This document shows, piece by piece, positions 21,835-31,838 of a DNA stretch of 64,000 nucleotides. Position numbers and translations under genes: made by a program. The stretch spans positions 62,001-126,000 of the forward strand of contig JAPTJF010000136.1 in the NCBI GenBank assembly GCA_029339195.1. The letters are read 5' to 3'. The DNA is from Micractinium sp. NFX-FRZ. Taxonomy: Eukaryota > Chlorophyta > Trebouxiophyceae > Chlorellales > Chlorellaceae. The notes beneath the pieces were generated by a model. It made no database searches. It worked only from the letters and a program-made list of their open reading frames with translations, and was not told the DNA's origin. The number at the start of each line of letters is the position of its first letter. The first letter of the stretch is position 1.

Positions 21835-22432
21835 GCTATACATGTTCATAAATGAGATCTTAGTTTATCAGTGCACTGCGTGCTTTGCCAGCCATGTGGG
21901 CCGAATTTCATCCTGCCTATCCCATTTGGACAAAGCAATAGGACACACTGGAGCTGAGGAGGCACAGTGGTGGCAGTTAAAAATTTGGCGTTTGCCTCTC
22001 ATCCTGAAGGGACGGGTGCCGCCACCGCTGCCGCCGGCGCCGCCGCCGCCACTGCCCTCAGCGGGAAAAGTTGCCCTCGAGTGTCGGTGCAAGGAAAGGC
22101 TGCCCACCATTTTGGTATAATCTCAACAACTGTACATGGATGCTGGTGGCGCGAACTGCAGCGGTGCTTTAGAGCGAGTAAGTTGCATGCTAGTTCCTGT
22201 GCAGGCAAGCTCCCCGACTGCACCAGAGCTGTGCCTCAAGTGAGTCTCTCACAATGTTCAACAACATTATATCAAGCAACAACACTGACAAAGGATACAA
22301 CAACAAATCAGCAGCATTCTGCCTATTCATACCAGCGCGGCCTGTGCCCGCCGGCGACAGCTTGCTCAACGCCTGCCTTGCCTCATGCTGCATCACGCCG
22401 CCTAAACGCACAGCTGCCCTCTAAGCTGCCAT
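21835..22432. repeat. Dispersed repeat, copy 2
   Basis: About 600 bp, the partner of 13113-13725 in the same orientation. It lies between the convergent ends of the 20011 gene and the KH-domain gene. The minus strand carries an 80-codon frame (containing WDRQDEIRPTWLAKHAVH) that is not kept open in copy 1. Confidence 0.75.
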
Positions 22433-22454
22433 CTTTGCAACCGCTGTCTTGCTT

Positions 22455-25400
22455 TCAGAACATGGCATCCAGCATTCGGTCCACCTCACCCAGCACACCT
22501 CCAGCGCTGCTGTCCTGCGGCTCAGACACCGGCAGCAGGCTGCCGCCAAGGCGGCGGTGGGACGGGCTGAAAGCAGAACTAAACATGCTGCCTGTGGTGG
22601 TAGGGGGGACGGAACCGCTGCTGTCGCACGGTGCGATACCAGCGCCGGTGCCTTCGAGGGAGGCGCAGGGGTCCCCGGCCTCCCCGCCATAGCTGTTTGA
22701 GCGGGCGAGAAAGAGCAGGTCGTTGAGCCGGTCCAGGGGGGTGCAGCTGCCTGCATTGGTGGGATATTGGGAGGTGGATGTGGGCACAAAACAAGGCACC
22801 AAACAAGAAGAGCTTGGCGTTCAGGTGTACAATGGGATGCAGCTGCCTGCAGGCAGTTCATCCAGCAGGATGCAGCTGCCTGCACGCATTTCACAGACAA
22901 CGAGAGTCGACGACAGGGAGAGTCAGACTAGGCAGCCTGGTGTCTTGTGCTCAAGAATCCACTCAACTCATGCTATCAATAGGCGTGTCCAGCATGACAA
23001 CTAACTGATTGCCCCACCAAAGCAACGACCCCTTACCCTGGGGCCCGGGCACGGACGCAGCGCGCGCCAGAGCGGGGCCGGTGAGGAAGGGGGGGGCGGA
23101 GAAGGGGGTTACCTGGTCGATGGGCCCGCCCACAGGCTCGCCTCGGCCGGCCCCGCTCGACAGCAGGGCCAGGGCCGGGCCCAGGTCGCCAGGTGGGGCG
23201 GGGGCAAAGCGGGGCAGTGCACCGCTGGGAGGGCCGAAAGCAGTGGGGGCGCCTGCAACAGCGCTTGCAAAATCGCCGCCATGCTGTGCCGTCAGTGGGC
23301 CGGTGCCGTTGTCAGAGGCAAAAGCGCTGGCAAAGGGATTGCCGCTGGCGAAGGGATTGCCGCCGTGCTGCGGCGCCCGTGGGCCCGCGCCGGCGTCGGG
23401 AGGGGTGGACATGGCAGCAGCTGCGGTTCTGGGCTGCTCGGGGGTTGCAGGGCCGCCCTGCTCGTACTGACCAGCACCTGCCGCGCCCCGAGGGCTCCTG
23501 ACTGCACATTATGAGCGGAACAGGGGCGATCAGTGGGCCTAGGGTAAAGAGAAAGACAGACGCTGGTTCCCGATGGCTGCAGCCCATCCAGCTTCCTCAG
23601 TCCCACCAGTGATCACGATCAGAACCCGTGCTCTTGCCTGAGCCGAAGGGGGTGAAGAACGGGGGAGACTGGAAGGCAGACAGCGGCATGCGCTGCTCCT
23701 CAGGCACAGCCTCCTCTGGGACGCCCCCATAGGCATGGAAGCCCCCACGCTCCTCAGGTGACCCCCCAAAAGCAGGGAACCCGCTGTGGTGCATGGGTGG
23801 GCCAGCAGGGGGTGGGGCACGGGGGCCGGAAGGAGCGGGAGCTGCACGGGGTTCGCTGCCGCTGCCAGCGCCACCGGGGCCAGGCACTGGGCCCAGCAGC
23901 CCGGCGGCTGCCAGCTGCAGCAGGCGGTCGTTGGTGGCGGTGTGCTGCGCCTGGGCGCCCTGCGGGCAAGACGGGGATGGGGGCAGGCGGATGTGTTTGG
24001 TGGGGCACGCTGTAAGACAGTGCTGGTGCTCGGCCTCTGAGCGGGGTGCAAGGCGCCCCCCACTGGCCAGCCCTACCTGCCAGGCCGTCGCCACAGCAGC
24101 AAGCATGTCAGCGGACGATGCCAGGCTGTGTGCCGCCATCTGGGCGTCGGCCGCCGACATGAGGGGCAGCGCATGGGCCGGGCGGGCCAGGGGGGACAGG
24201 CTGGCAGGCAGCAGCACACCAGGTTCGCTCAGCTCGTAGCCACCGCGCACACCCTGCAGTGGCAGGTAGATATGACACAGGGACTACTCATACTGGAATG
24301 AATCAACCAAGGCTGGGGGAGTGCAAATCACTCGTCCAGCTCGTTGTTGCCTCCCATGCCCAGCATCACAGCGGTGCACACAAACAAGAAGGGGCTGAGG
24401 CATACACATTTTGTTGGACACCCATCAAGGGCTGCGGGAGCTTGGTGCAGGGTGCGTTTTGCGAGCCCAGAGGGGTGGCATGTGAAGAGCGGCAACGCGC
24501 ATCTTGCTGCGGGCGCAGGCCAGACGGGCAAAGCACGGGCACTCTGCTGCTGGCACATGCACACACCTGCTGGGAGGCCAGCGCCAGGGCATTTGATGCC
24601 TGCTGCTGCGCCTGCTGCAGCGTTAGCTGCTGCAACAGTAGGCCAATGTCAAACCTGCCTGGGGGGCCTGCACAGGAGGCGTGGCGCTGCTCCTGCACTT
24701 GCTGCTGCTGCTGCTGCTGCGCTTGGTGTGCCTGCTGTGCCTGCTCTGGCGATGCCTGCACGTCGTGGGAGCCAAACAGGGACCTGCAGAGAGGGAACCA
24801 CCGGGCAGTACGCTGTCACGCCTTGCCGGTAGGCAGTTACGCCGCTCATCAGCAGACAGCCTGAAGCAATGACAAAAAAAGTTGACTGTGTGATGTCTTG
24901 AGCAGCCACCCGAACAGGTGCAGGCATGAATGTGTTGAGCAGCCACCAAACAACGCTCAAGCATGATGTGTCCAGCAGCCCCGAACAAGGCGCAGGCACA
25001 CCCACCGCAGCACGTCGCCTTTGCCCAGCTTCTGAGCTGGCGCCAGCGGGGCTGCAGGCGGGCCGCCCTGCAGCTGCGCTGCGCGCACAGCTCCCGGCAC
25101 GAAGTCCGATGCTGCACGCCGCAGCTTGGAAGCACCGGGACGGGGGCAAGGTGCTGCCCCACCAAGACGGGGACCCCCCGTGAGGCTGCCTGGGCCACCA
25201 CCGCTGTGGGAGGGTGGAGGCGAGGCTGCATCACTGCCGGCTTCTGAGCAGGGGTCCTGGACGGTTTCCTTGCTGACGGCGTTGCGTGCAGATTCGCTGC
25301 TGCCGGCGTAGCCCGAGCTGCCTCCCGCGTGAGGGCGGTGGAGCGAGCCGCTGCTGGTGCTGCCCATGCTGCTGCTGGGCCGGCTGCCCTGGGCCGCGTG

Positions 25401-28400
25401 AGGCAGGGAGGTGCTGCGTGCGAGGGAAGGTGACGGTGCTGGGACTGTAGAGGCATCAGGCACTCCCACAGAGGCAGTGCGGCTGGGGCCGCTGCTCTGC
25501 AGCAGGGCAGGGGGGAAGCGGTTCTGTTGCCCCAACGTTGTCCCGGTTGGTGCAGCAAGCAAACAGCAGTGCAGATCACCGATGGGGCAGCCACACCCCT
25601 GCCTGCACCCATCCCACAGACCCTCAAGCCCAGCTTGCCTTCTGGCGGTGTGCCTGGGGACCTGTGGGCGGCTTGCCGCTGGGTGCCCCGCCCTGCTTGC
25701 CCCCAGAGCTCCCCTGGCGCCTGCAGCAGGAGATGCATGCCGAACCCGGGAGCTCGGCGGGCAGGCAGGGAATATAAGCCCACCAACCACAGGCAGCTTG
25801 CGCAGGGCTGTCCTGTAAAGTTGCTGGCTCAGGGCAAGGCTGACGCATGGGGTTCATCCTGCCAGCCTGCTGTGCTCTGCTGTGCGGTCAGTCCGGTGCC
25901 GGCCTCATTGCTTGCCTGCTAGTCTGCCCCTTCAGGGAGGCGGCAAAAGGCACGACAGAGCGAGGCGGTGGCTGGTAGTGGAAGTCCTGTGGCAAAGTAC
26001 GGAGGGAGAGCAGGGGGCACTTCACTGGTACTGCTTGCGGGTAAGAGACGCTGTTTTGTTAGGGAAGCGGCAGCTGGTCCTGCAGAGGAGGACTGGGGAG
26101 AAAGAGAAACATGCAGCAGCTAGGCACTCGTGTTTTGTACAACAACAAAAAGGGGCGAGGGAGGGACCATGTACCACGGTTTCCTGGGGACCAGATCTGC
26201 ACATGACACCCTCCCTCCACACACGCCACCACCACTCCAACACGGCTTGCGGCCGTTATGGCGAGTGCACAGACAATCACCAGACCAATCTCAAGTCAGC
26301 CAGCCGGAGTCAGCCTTGAACCTCAGACCCCTCTCACCACGCCAGATACGTGCTGGATGCGCGCAACGCTCTGCCCTGCAGAGCAGCACGAGTGGGGGGG
26401 CAGCTGACAGGGCAAGTGAGCAGCAGGGTTCACAGGCCTCGACCTGCTTGCAAGAGCAGAGCGACACTGGGAGAGACGCATAACATATAGCTCGCCTCAA
26501 GTTAGGCTCCCCATGCTGGCAACCTGCACCCAAGACAGGGATCGCCCAAAGCAGAGGAGCAAAGCACAAGACGTGCAAGGTGCCTTGCCTGCGTGCTTGC
26601 CCTCACACAGCTCCTTGTACCGCTCCACTGCATCGCACATGATGCCCACCTGCAGGCGGGGAAACAGGAGGGAGGCACGCAGCTCAATATGTTGCTCGCA
26701 CGTGTACTACTGCTCAAACAGAACTTCACAATACGGCCAACTTGCAGGCCGGAGGGTATCACAATGTGGCAACAGCGGTGGTGACAGCAGTCGCCTCAAT
26801 TATTGAGCCCTTGCAGAAGGTAGGCAGTTAGCGAGCCTTGGCAAAAGGTAGGCTGCGCAAGCGCCGACACGCGTGCACGCATACAGTTCCTGCCTGTGCG
26901 TGGGCAGCCCTGCCGCGTGGGATCCCCTCCCACCAGCCTAACCCTGGCTGCCAAAAAGCGGATGCAACCCACTCACCGCTTTGGCTACGCCGGCACGGGG
27001 GCCTTCTATCCTGCACAGAGGGGCGCAGGCCCCGGGCCCAACATTGAGATGTCAAGCAGTGGAGAGCGGGAGACAAACGCAGCAGGGGCAGCATGCCTTC
27101 CTGCACCCCCAGGGCATGCACGGTGGGCAGCCTTAGGGGGGCAGCCGGCTTCCTAGGTCCAGGGCACCAACCATGCTTAGCATAAGCGCAGGCAGGGCAA
27201 GCTTGCCTGAACACGCGGCAGCTGCGGTCGCACTGCTCGTCTGCGGGTGCCGTCCACGACTTGATGTCGGTCTGCATGATGAACAAACAAAATGCAGCTT
27301 GCATCAGTGTAATGTCGGGATTGTGTGACAAGTTCGTACTTTGCACTGCTTGCCCGGCTCGCGCTGTGCATGAGCTAAGCCAGGGTGTAGCAGGAGCGAG
27401 GGGAACGTTAGTGGCTGGGGCCCCTTAATGAAGGGGGGGGGGGGGGGGAACATGACAGATTGTGGGAGGGTGAGCAACAGACTGTAAGCTGGTGGGAGCA
27501 GAGGTCTGCTTGCAGAATGCACACACTTGCCACGGCGTAAACTGGCTGTTTGACATTCAAACTGGCTGTTTTACATCGTGATTTCGATGAGACTACTGGG
27601 CAGTGCCAAGCTTTCTGCTGCCCCAACAAGAGCATGCACAGATTCCTGCCCATGCCCACTGCCCACCCATCTTGCCTGTGTCAACTTGCACAGGTCTCGG
27701 ATGCTTGCACCTGAGGGTCCAATGCAGAATCTGCAGACGTGGAGGGAAGCATAACACGAATAATACAAGGAGAAAGTGTGTAGCGCTCACCACCAGGCTG
27801 GTGCAGAGGGGGCAGCACAGGAGGAGGACAGCAGCACAAGAGGACAGCAGCACCGAGAGACAGAAGCTTCACAAGCAGCGCTTGCTGCACTCCTCCGCCG
27901 CCCCAGCAAGGCAGCGCCGCAAGTGCTTGCAAGACAGCTGCAACCCACCCGGCAGCCAGAAGCGTGATGCGCAGCAGGGCGCCCCTGCGGCAGGGGAGGA
28001 CAAGGGGTGATGTGTGAAGGTGGGTCAGGGGTGGGGTACCCATGTGGTGGGCCGGCGAGCGGGCGCGCAGCAGGGTGCAGCTTGATCCATGCAAGCAGCG
28101 CAGCGACGGCTGCACGCTGCAAAGGGAAGAGCACTTGGGCTTGGGAACGGTTGCGTCTGGCACACTTGCGTGCTGGTGCACACTAACGGCAGGCGGCAGC
28201 CCACCCTGTGGGCGTGGCCGTCGCCAGCAGCACCGCCTGCTCGATGTCCTCGCAACCCTCGCCCGTCTGCCGGCGCCCTGCACAGCATAAGGCAGCACAA
28301 GCTGGGCAGGGTGAAACGGGGGTGAGAAGGAACTGGTTTATCCCACAGTGAATCTGCAAGGGTCTCATCTTCCGTTTTCCAGTTCCCCAGGGAGGGGCTC

Positions 28401-28944
28401 TCACCGCTGGGTTGGACCCAGGCCACACGGCCAGCGTTGCGATTGACGCCTAGGCCTCCCGCGGGCGGCGCTGCTGCCGCTGCCAGCAGGTCTGTTGGGG
28501 ACAGCAGCTCTGGGGCATTAAGCGGGTCAGGAGCAGTGGCGCTTCTCAGTAGGCCGCCGACGCTGCAAGTGGCGCCCCAGCCCGCCACGCCCGGGGCGGC
28601 AGTAGCCACCGCCTGCAGCAGACCCTCATCCAGCGAGTGGCGGTTGGAGTACGTCCTGCTGCAGAGTTTAAAAAGAGGAGGGATGATGCAGGGTAGGGGG
28701 TGTCTGGAAAGCTGGTGAGAAGGGACCTGCGCATGGGTGCAGCGAGTTGCCGCCAGGGCGGGCGACGCGGCCGGCATCCCCCAAGGCTGCCGCTGCCGCC
28801 GGTCCTAAGCTGGCACACCCACCTTCCGTCCTGCAGCCCCTGAGAGCTCTGCCGCAGCACGTCCAAGAGGGAGGCGCCTGGGATGGCCTCCTGCGTCGCC
28901 TCCTCAAAGCTCGGACCCCAGTCGGCAGCAAATGGGCTCTCCAT
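22455..28944 (-). CDS. KH-domain RNA-binding protein with Gln-rich and NPF-containing tail
   Basis: About 15 exons. Start ATG at 28944 (MESPFAADWGPSFEEATQEA). Exon at about 28190-28272 encodes GRRQTGEGCEDIEQAVLL. A single KH domain is built from exons near 27690-27735 (FCIGPSGASIRDLCKLTQ, with the GxxG loop GPSG), 27197-27262 (TDIKSWTAPADEQCD), 26977-27010 (IEGPRAGVAKA) and about 26593-26650 (VGIMCDAVERYKEL); all junctions keep phase. Exons at 26338-26375 and about 25920-25995 add SVARIQHVSGV and DFHYQPPPRSVVPFAAS. The rest is low complexity: Ser/Gly-rich, a poly-Gln stretch (about 24700), and two NPF motifs (GNPFASGNPFASAF). KH domains bind single-stranded RNA or DNA; NPF motifs bind EH domains in endocytic proteins, so the pairing is unusual. 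At least three introns use GC donors. A longer 5' end is possible. No TGTAA was found downstream. Confidence 0.75.
22833..22885 (-). repeat. Two exon echoes in the KH gene (copies of 22738-22755)
   Basis: The acceptor and start of the last exon (TGCAGGCAGCTGCA on the coding strand) recur twice in the preceding intron, at about 22833-22852 and 22867-22885. Confidence 0.6.
24905..25005 (-). repeat. Short tandem repeat in a KH-gene intron and exon edge
   Basis: Three loosely matching units with the core GAGCAGCCACC or CAGCAGCCCC followed by CGAACA or CAAACA run from the intron to the exon donor near 25003. Confidence 0.5.
27218..28185 (-). repeat. Intact copy of the duplicated KH-gene segment
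   Basis: This is the source-like copy of the segment repeated at 17047-17990. It lies within the working KH gene, keeps both KH exons in frame and includes the introns around them. It also contains a run of G residues (about 27428-27449) that is shorter and interrupted in the other copy. Confidence 0.75.
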
Positions 28945-29452
28945 CGAACCTGCCTCTGCCCTACCCCTGCCAGAGCCCCAGCAACGCTTCCTGGGCGCAG
29001 GGAGGGAGCACCAGGCCCAGTCAGCAAGGAGCACAGGCCCGGTGGACTGACTGCCGCGTCGCACAGGCTCACCAGTGCCCCCTTGTCGAGCTCCAAGACC
29101 CCAGAAAGCAGCCAGAGCCCCAAGGAGAGTGATCAGGCTGTCCGAGCACTTGGAAACAGAAATGGAAGTTGAGCTGCTGGGGTTTCTCTCTCCTAGATAG
29201 CTTCGCCTGATTGGGAATTGCCTTGGCCGGTCTCAATCAATGTTTGTCAAGTTCATCACGGGCTGAACAAGCGATTTAACGCAAAGGAGGGGACACATGG
29301 GGCGCAGGGGTCGTTTGAACCTGTGCACCAGGGGCGGCAAACCTGCGCCTCGCTGCGTGGCCTTGCACTGTGCATATATGAACCTTCCACCCTTGATGCA
29401 GATTCTCTTTGCGTTCAAAGATCGTAACGGTGGTTGAGAAGCTGACTTATCA

Positions 29453-29457
29453 TTACA
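29453..29457 (-). terminator. TGTAA poly(A) signal of the Maf gene
   Basis: Minus-strand TGTAA about 205 nt after the stop codon at 29662. It lies beyond the duplicated terminal exon, so it could serve either version of the 3' end. Confidence 0.5.
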
Positions 29458-29539
29458 TCGAGCGAAACATGAAGCCCGCAATCCACGCCACCATTCAGCC
29501 GCGCCGCCCGCCCAGCCGTCGACGACGCCATGAATGCGA

Positions 29540-29640
29540 GTGCGGCGGCGCACAGCAGGCGCAGCAGGAGGCCTGGTCCGTCGCCCTTCTCCAATTGCAT
29601 TGAGCTGCCCTCCAGACTGCTGTCGAGGTCATCGTAATAG
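29540..29640 (-). repeat. Copy of the terminal Maf exon
   Basis: The C-terminal codons GLLLRLLCAAA and the preceding codons (LDSS against GSLDS) occur here and again in the real last exon (29680-29750). The copy still reads GLLLRLLCAAALAFMAS in an open frame. It could be an alternative last exon or a decayed tandem duplicate. Confidence 0.65.
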
Positions 29641-29661
29641 CGAGACAGGAAATGACAGCAC

Positions 29662-31386
29662 TTAGCTGGCTGCGGCTGCAGCGCACAGCAGGCGCAGCAG
29701 GAGGCCCTTGTCCAGCCCCATCACCGAGTCCAGGCTGCCATCCATTCTTGTGACATGGGGCTGCACCAGATCGTGCTCTACCATCAGCCCGCCAGCACAC
29801 CAGAACACTTCCCCCTCGGCAATGAGCTGGTCCACCGAGGCGGGCGGGATCGCGTCAAAGTGAATCTGCAGAGGAAGGTGGGGCGAGGGCGGGCAGTGGG
29901 GGTGGAAGGCGATTCCGGGCCTCGGCATGTGCTGCATGGGGCAGCAAACCCAGGCACTCAAATGTGATTAGACAGTGAGGGGTGTGATGTGCCGCCTGGC
30001 CGCCAGTGACCTGCCCACATGCTCTAATAACCTTCCAGTGCACGAGGTCGGCCGGCGGCACCAGCCTCCTGCTGTGCCCATGCAAGGTTGCCAGCAGGCA
30101 ACTACACATCCAATCCTGAGGTGTGTTTATTATTGTAAAGTGCTAACTTAGCACGGCCCACCCACCGTTGCGACATCCACGCCCTCCCAGCTGCGTCCTG
30201 TCGCCAGGTCTGTGAGCACGACTGAGCCGACTGTGGAGGCGGGGGCACGTGCATAGCCCGCAATGTACTCCCGTGCCTGCAGGGGAGACCAGCGCAGCAT
30301 ATGCAGGAGCAGGGGAGTAGACCATGTGCAGCAGGAGAACCGCTGTGTTGTGTGCATGCACGCACGCTGGCAGGAAGGAAGAGCTGTGGCCAGCGTCTGG
30401 CCAGTCACTCAATTGGGAGCCTTCACAGCAGACCAAAATAGCACCCTGGCTCACCTGCGCCTCGTCCTCCGGCTTCTCTAGAATGGTTGCCTCATGCAGC
30501 ACCACCTGGAATGAAAGGAAAAACATTTGCAATGAAAGTGCATGTGAACCGTGCTGCATAAGTTACTTCCCTCATGCAGCATGGGCGGAGGAGTCGGCAT
30601 GTACGGGCAGCAGTACACAGTGCCAACGGCTGACGACCCTGCAACATGCGTGGCCAGCCTCTATCCTGCCTTGCCTGATCACCTGAGATAACACTTACGA
30701 CTGTGCTCCTCCCTGTGTCACATGCACGTAAGCACTGCCTGGTGCAGCAAACACTTGCCGGTGCCTCGCCCACCTCATGAATTTTGATCAGCAGCCCCAC
30801 CGCTGGATCCAAGCTTGGCAGCAATGGCAGCTGCTATGGCGCACCAAGAATCAAACTCTAAACAACACGCATTATTGCAGCGTTCACCTGATCACAGGTG
30901 ATGAGCAGCCCGTCAACGGCTGGCCCCAGCTTGGCGGCAATGGCTTCTGCTTTGGCGTGCGCCAAGCGCAGCACCAGATGCCGAGCATCCTCGTGCCGGA
31001 TTGCCTTCTCGTCAATGTCTGCTTTTGCGACTTCATAGGTGAAGCCATACTCCTTTGCCAGCTCATCCATTATGCCTGCCTTGACGCGAAGTGGGGGCCA
31101 TGATTTGTTATAAGGGTCCAGAAGGCGGCGGCACCTTTGCACTCGCAGCTGAGAACAACTGGGGGCAACCCTGTGCAGAAGGTAGCATACACCTGCAGCG
31201 ATTGTCAAACTCAAAGTTGCATGTACCTCTTCTGGAGCTGGAGGAGGTGCCCAAGATGATGCGCGGGTGCCGCTGCAAGGCCGCCGCCACAAGCTGGCCA
31301 CAAACCGCCCCTGCCGGGCCGCCCACTGCTGCCGGCACTGCCGCCGCTCCTCCAGCTGCTGCCGCGCCGCTGCCCTCAGCCCCCAT
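29662..31386 (-). CDS. Maf-like nucleoside triphosphate pyrophosphatase
   Basis: Five exons. Maf/HAM1-like enzymes hydrolyse non-canonical or modified nucleoside triphosphates. Exon 1 ends with the family N-terminal signature IILGTSSSSRR. Exon 2 (about 30893-31078) reads GIMDELAKEYGFTYEV, ADIDEKAIRHEDARHLVLRL, AKAEAIAAKLG and LLITCDQ (the catalytic D/Q region). Exon 3 has VVLHEATILEKPEDEAQ, exon 4 REYIAGYARAPASTVGSVVL, and exon 5 the AEGEVFWCAGGLMVEHDLVQ segment and VMGLDKGLL at the end. Start chosen at the ATG at 31386 (MGAEGSGAAAAGG); the same frame is open further upstream, so a longer N-terminus is possible. It is transcribed from just downstream of RPB2. Confidence 0.85.
30783..30846 (-). 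repeat. Exon echo in Maf intron (copy of 30896-30965)
   Basis: A 60-bp copy of the donor-side end of exon 2, about 77 percent identical by eye. The parent encodes AAKLGPAVDGLLITCDQ and the copy reads LLPSLDPAVGLLIK in a shifted frame. Confidence 0.8.
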
Positions 31387-31838
31387 CGAACTCGGGCGCT
31401 GCGACTCTCGCGTTCGCTGCGGGGTCACGCTTGGGAGACACCTGAATATCGCACCACTCTTTGCGGCTTGCTGCCACACGCCCGAGGGAGGAGCGAGGGT
31501 GGACTGGCAGGCGGGCCGTTGTGTGATGCCCCTGACAGCAGACAGCATCGCAACGGCAAGAAGCAAGGATAGCTGCGATGCCAAGAGCCCTCCCGCCACT
31601 GCGCTGTGCTGTGCCGTCCTGCCGCCGCAGCTTTTGCTGCGCCTGCAGTTGCTATACAATGATGCCTGTGAACGTTTTACAGGATTGCAGCTGATGAAAT
31701 TGGAGCACAAGGGACAGCAGGAAGAGCGGAAGAGCGAGAGAAATGCACGGGAAAATCAGAGCAAAGGGTACAGAGGCATCCAGGTTGCCAGGTTCGGTGC
31801 GGCGGCCTGCTGTCGGCAGCAAGCCGTGCAGCACATCA
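31387..31838. promoter_or_regulatory. Region between the RPB2 stop and Maf start
   Basis: It contains the RPB2 3' UTR with TGTAA at 31677-31681 on the minus strand, then the Maf promoter and 5' UTR. Confidence 0.45.
31677..31681 (-). terminator. TGTAA poly(A) signal of RPB2
   Basis: Minus-strand TGTAA about 160 nt after the RPB2 stop codon at 31839. Confidence 0.65.

Larger units (their letters stand above)
28945..29661. other. Region between the KH gene and Maf gene
   Basis: It should hold the KH-gene promoter and Maf 3' UTR. It contains a copy of the last Maf exon (about 29540-29640) and the Maf TGTAA signal (29453-29457). An open frame with LWLLSGVLELDKGALVSLCD on the minus strand near 29070 may be an upstream KH exon or UTR. 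Confidence 0.4.

Noticed and set aside
21868..22110. A possible transposase remnant in the dispersed repeat (minus strand, 80 codons)
   Set aside because: The frame is not preserved in the other repeat copy and no transposase motif could be identified.
22963..24250. The KH gene tail as an AP180/ANTH clathrin adaptor
   Set aside because: The NPF motifs suggested it, but the upstream exons in phase form a KH domain and no ANTH helices were found.
24623..25786. A 387-codon alternative minus-strand frame in the KH gene
   Set aside because: It runs across exon borders in the wrong frame. The chosen frame gives consistent phases and family-like low-complexity tails.
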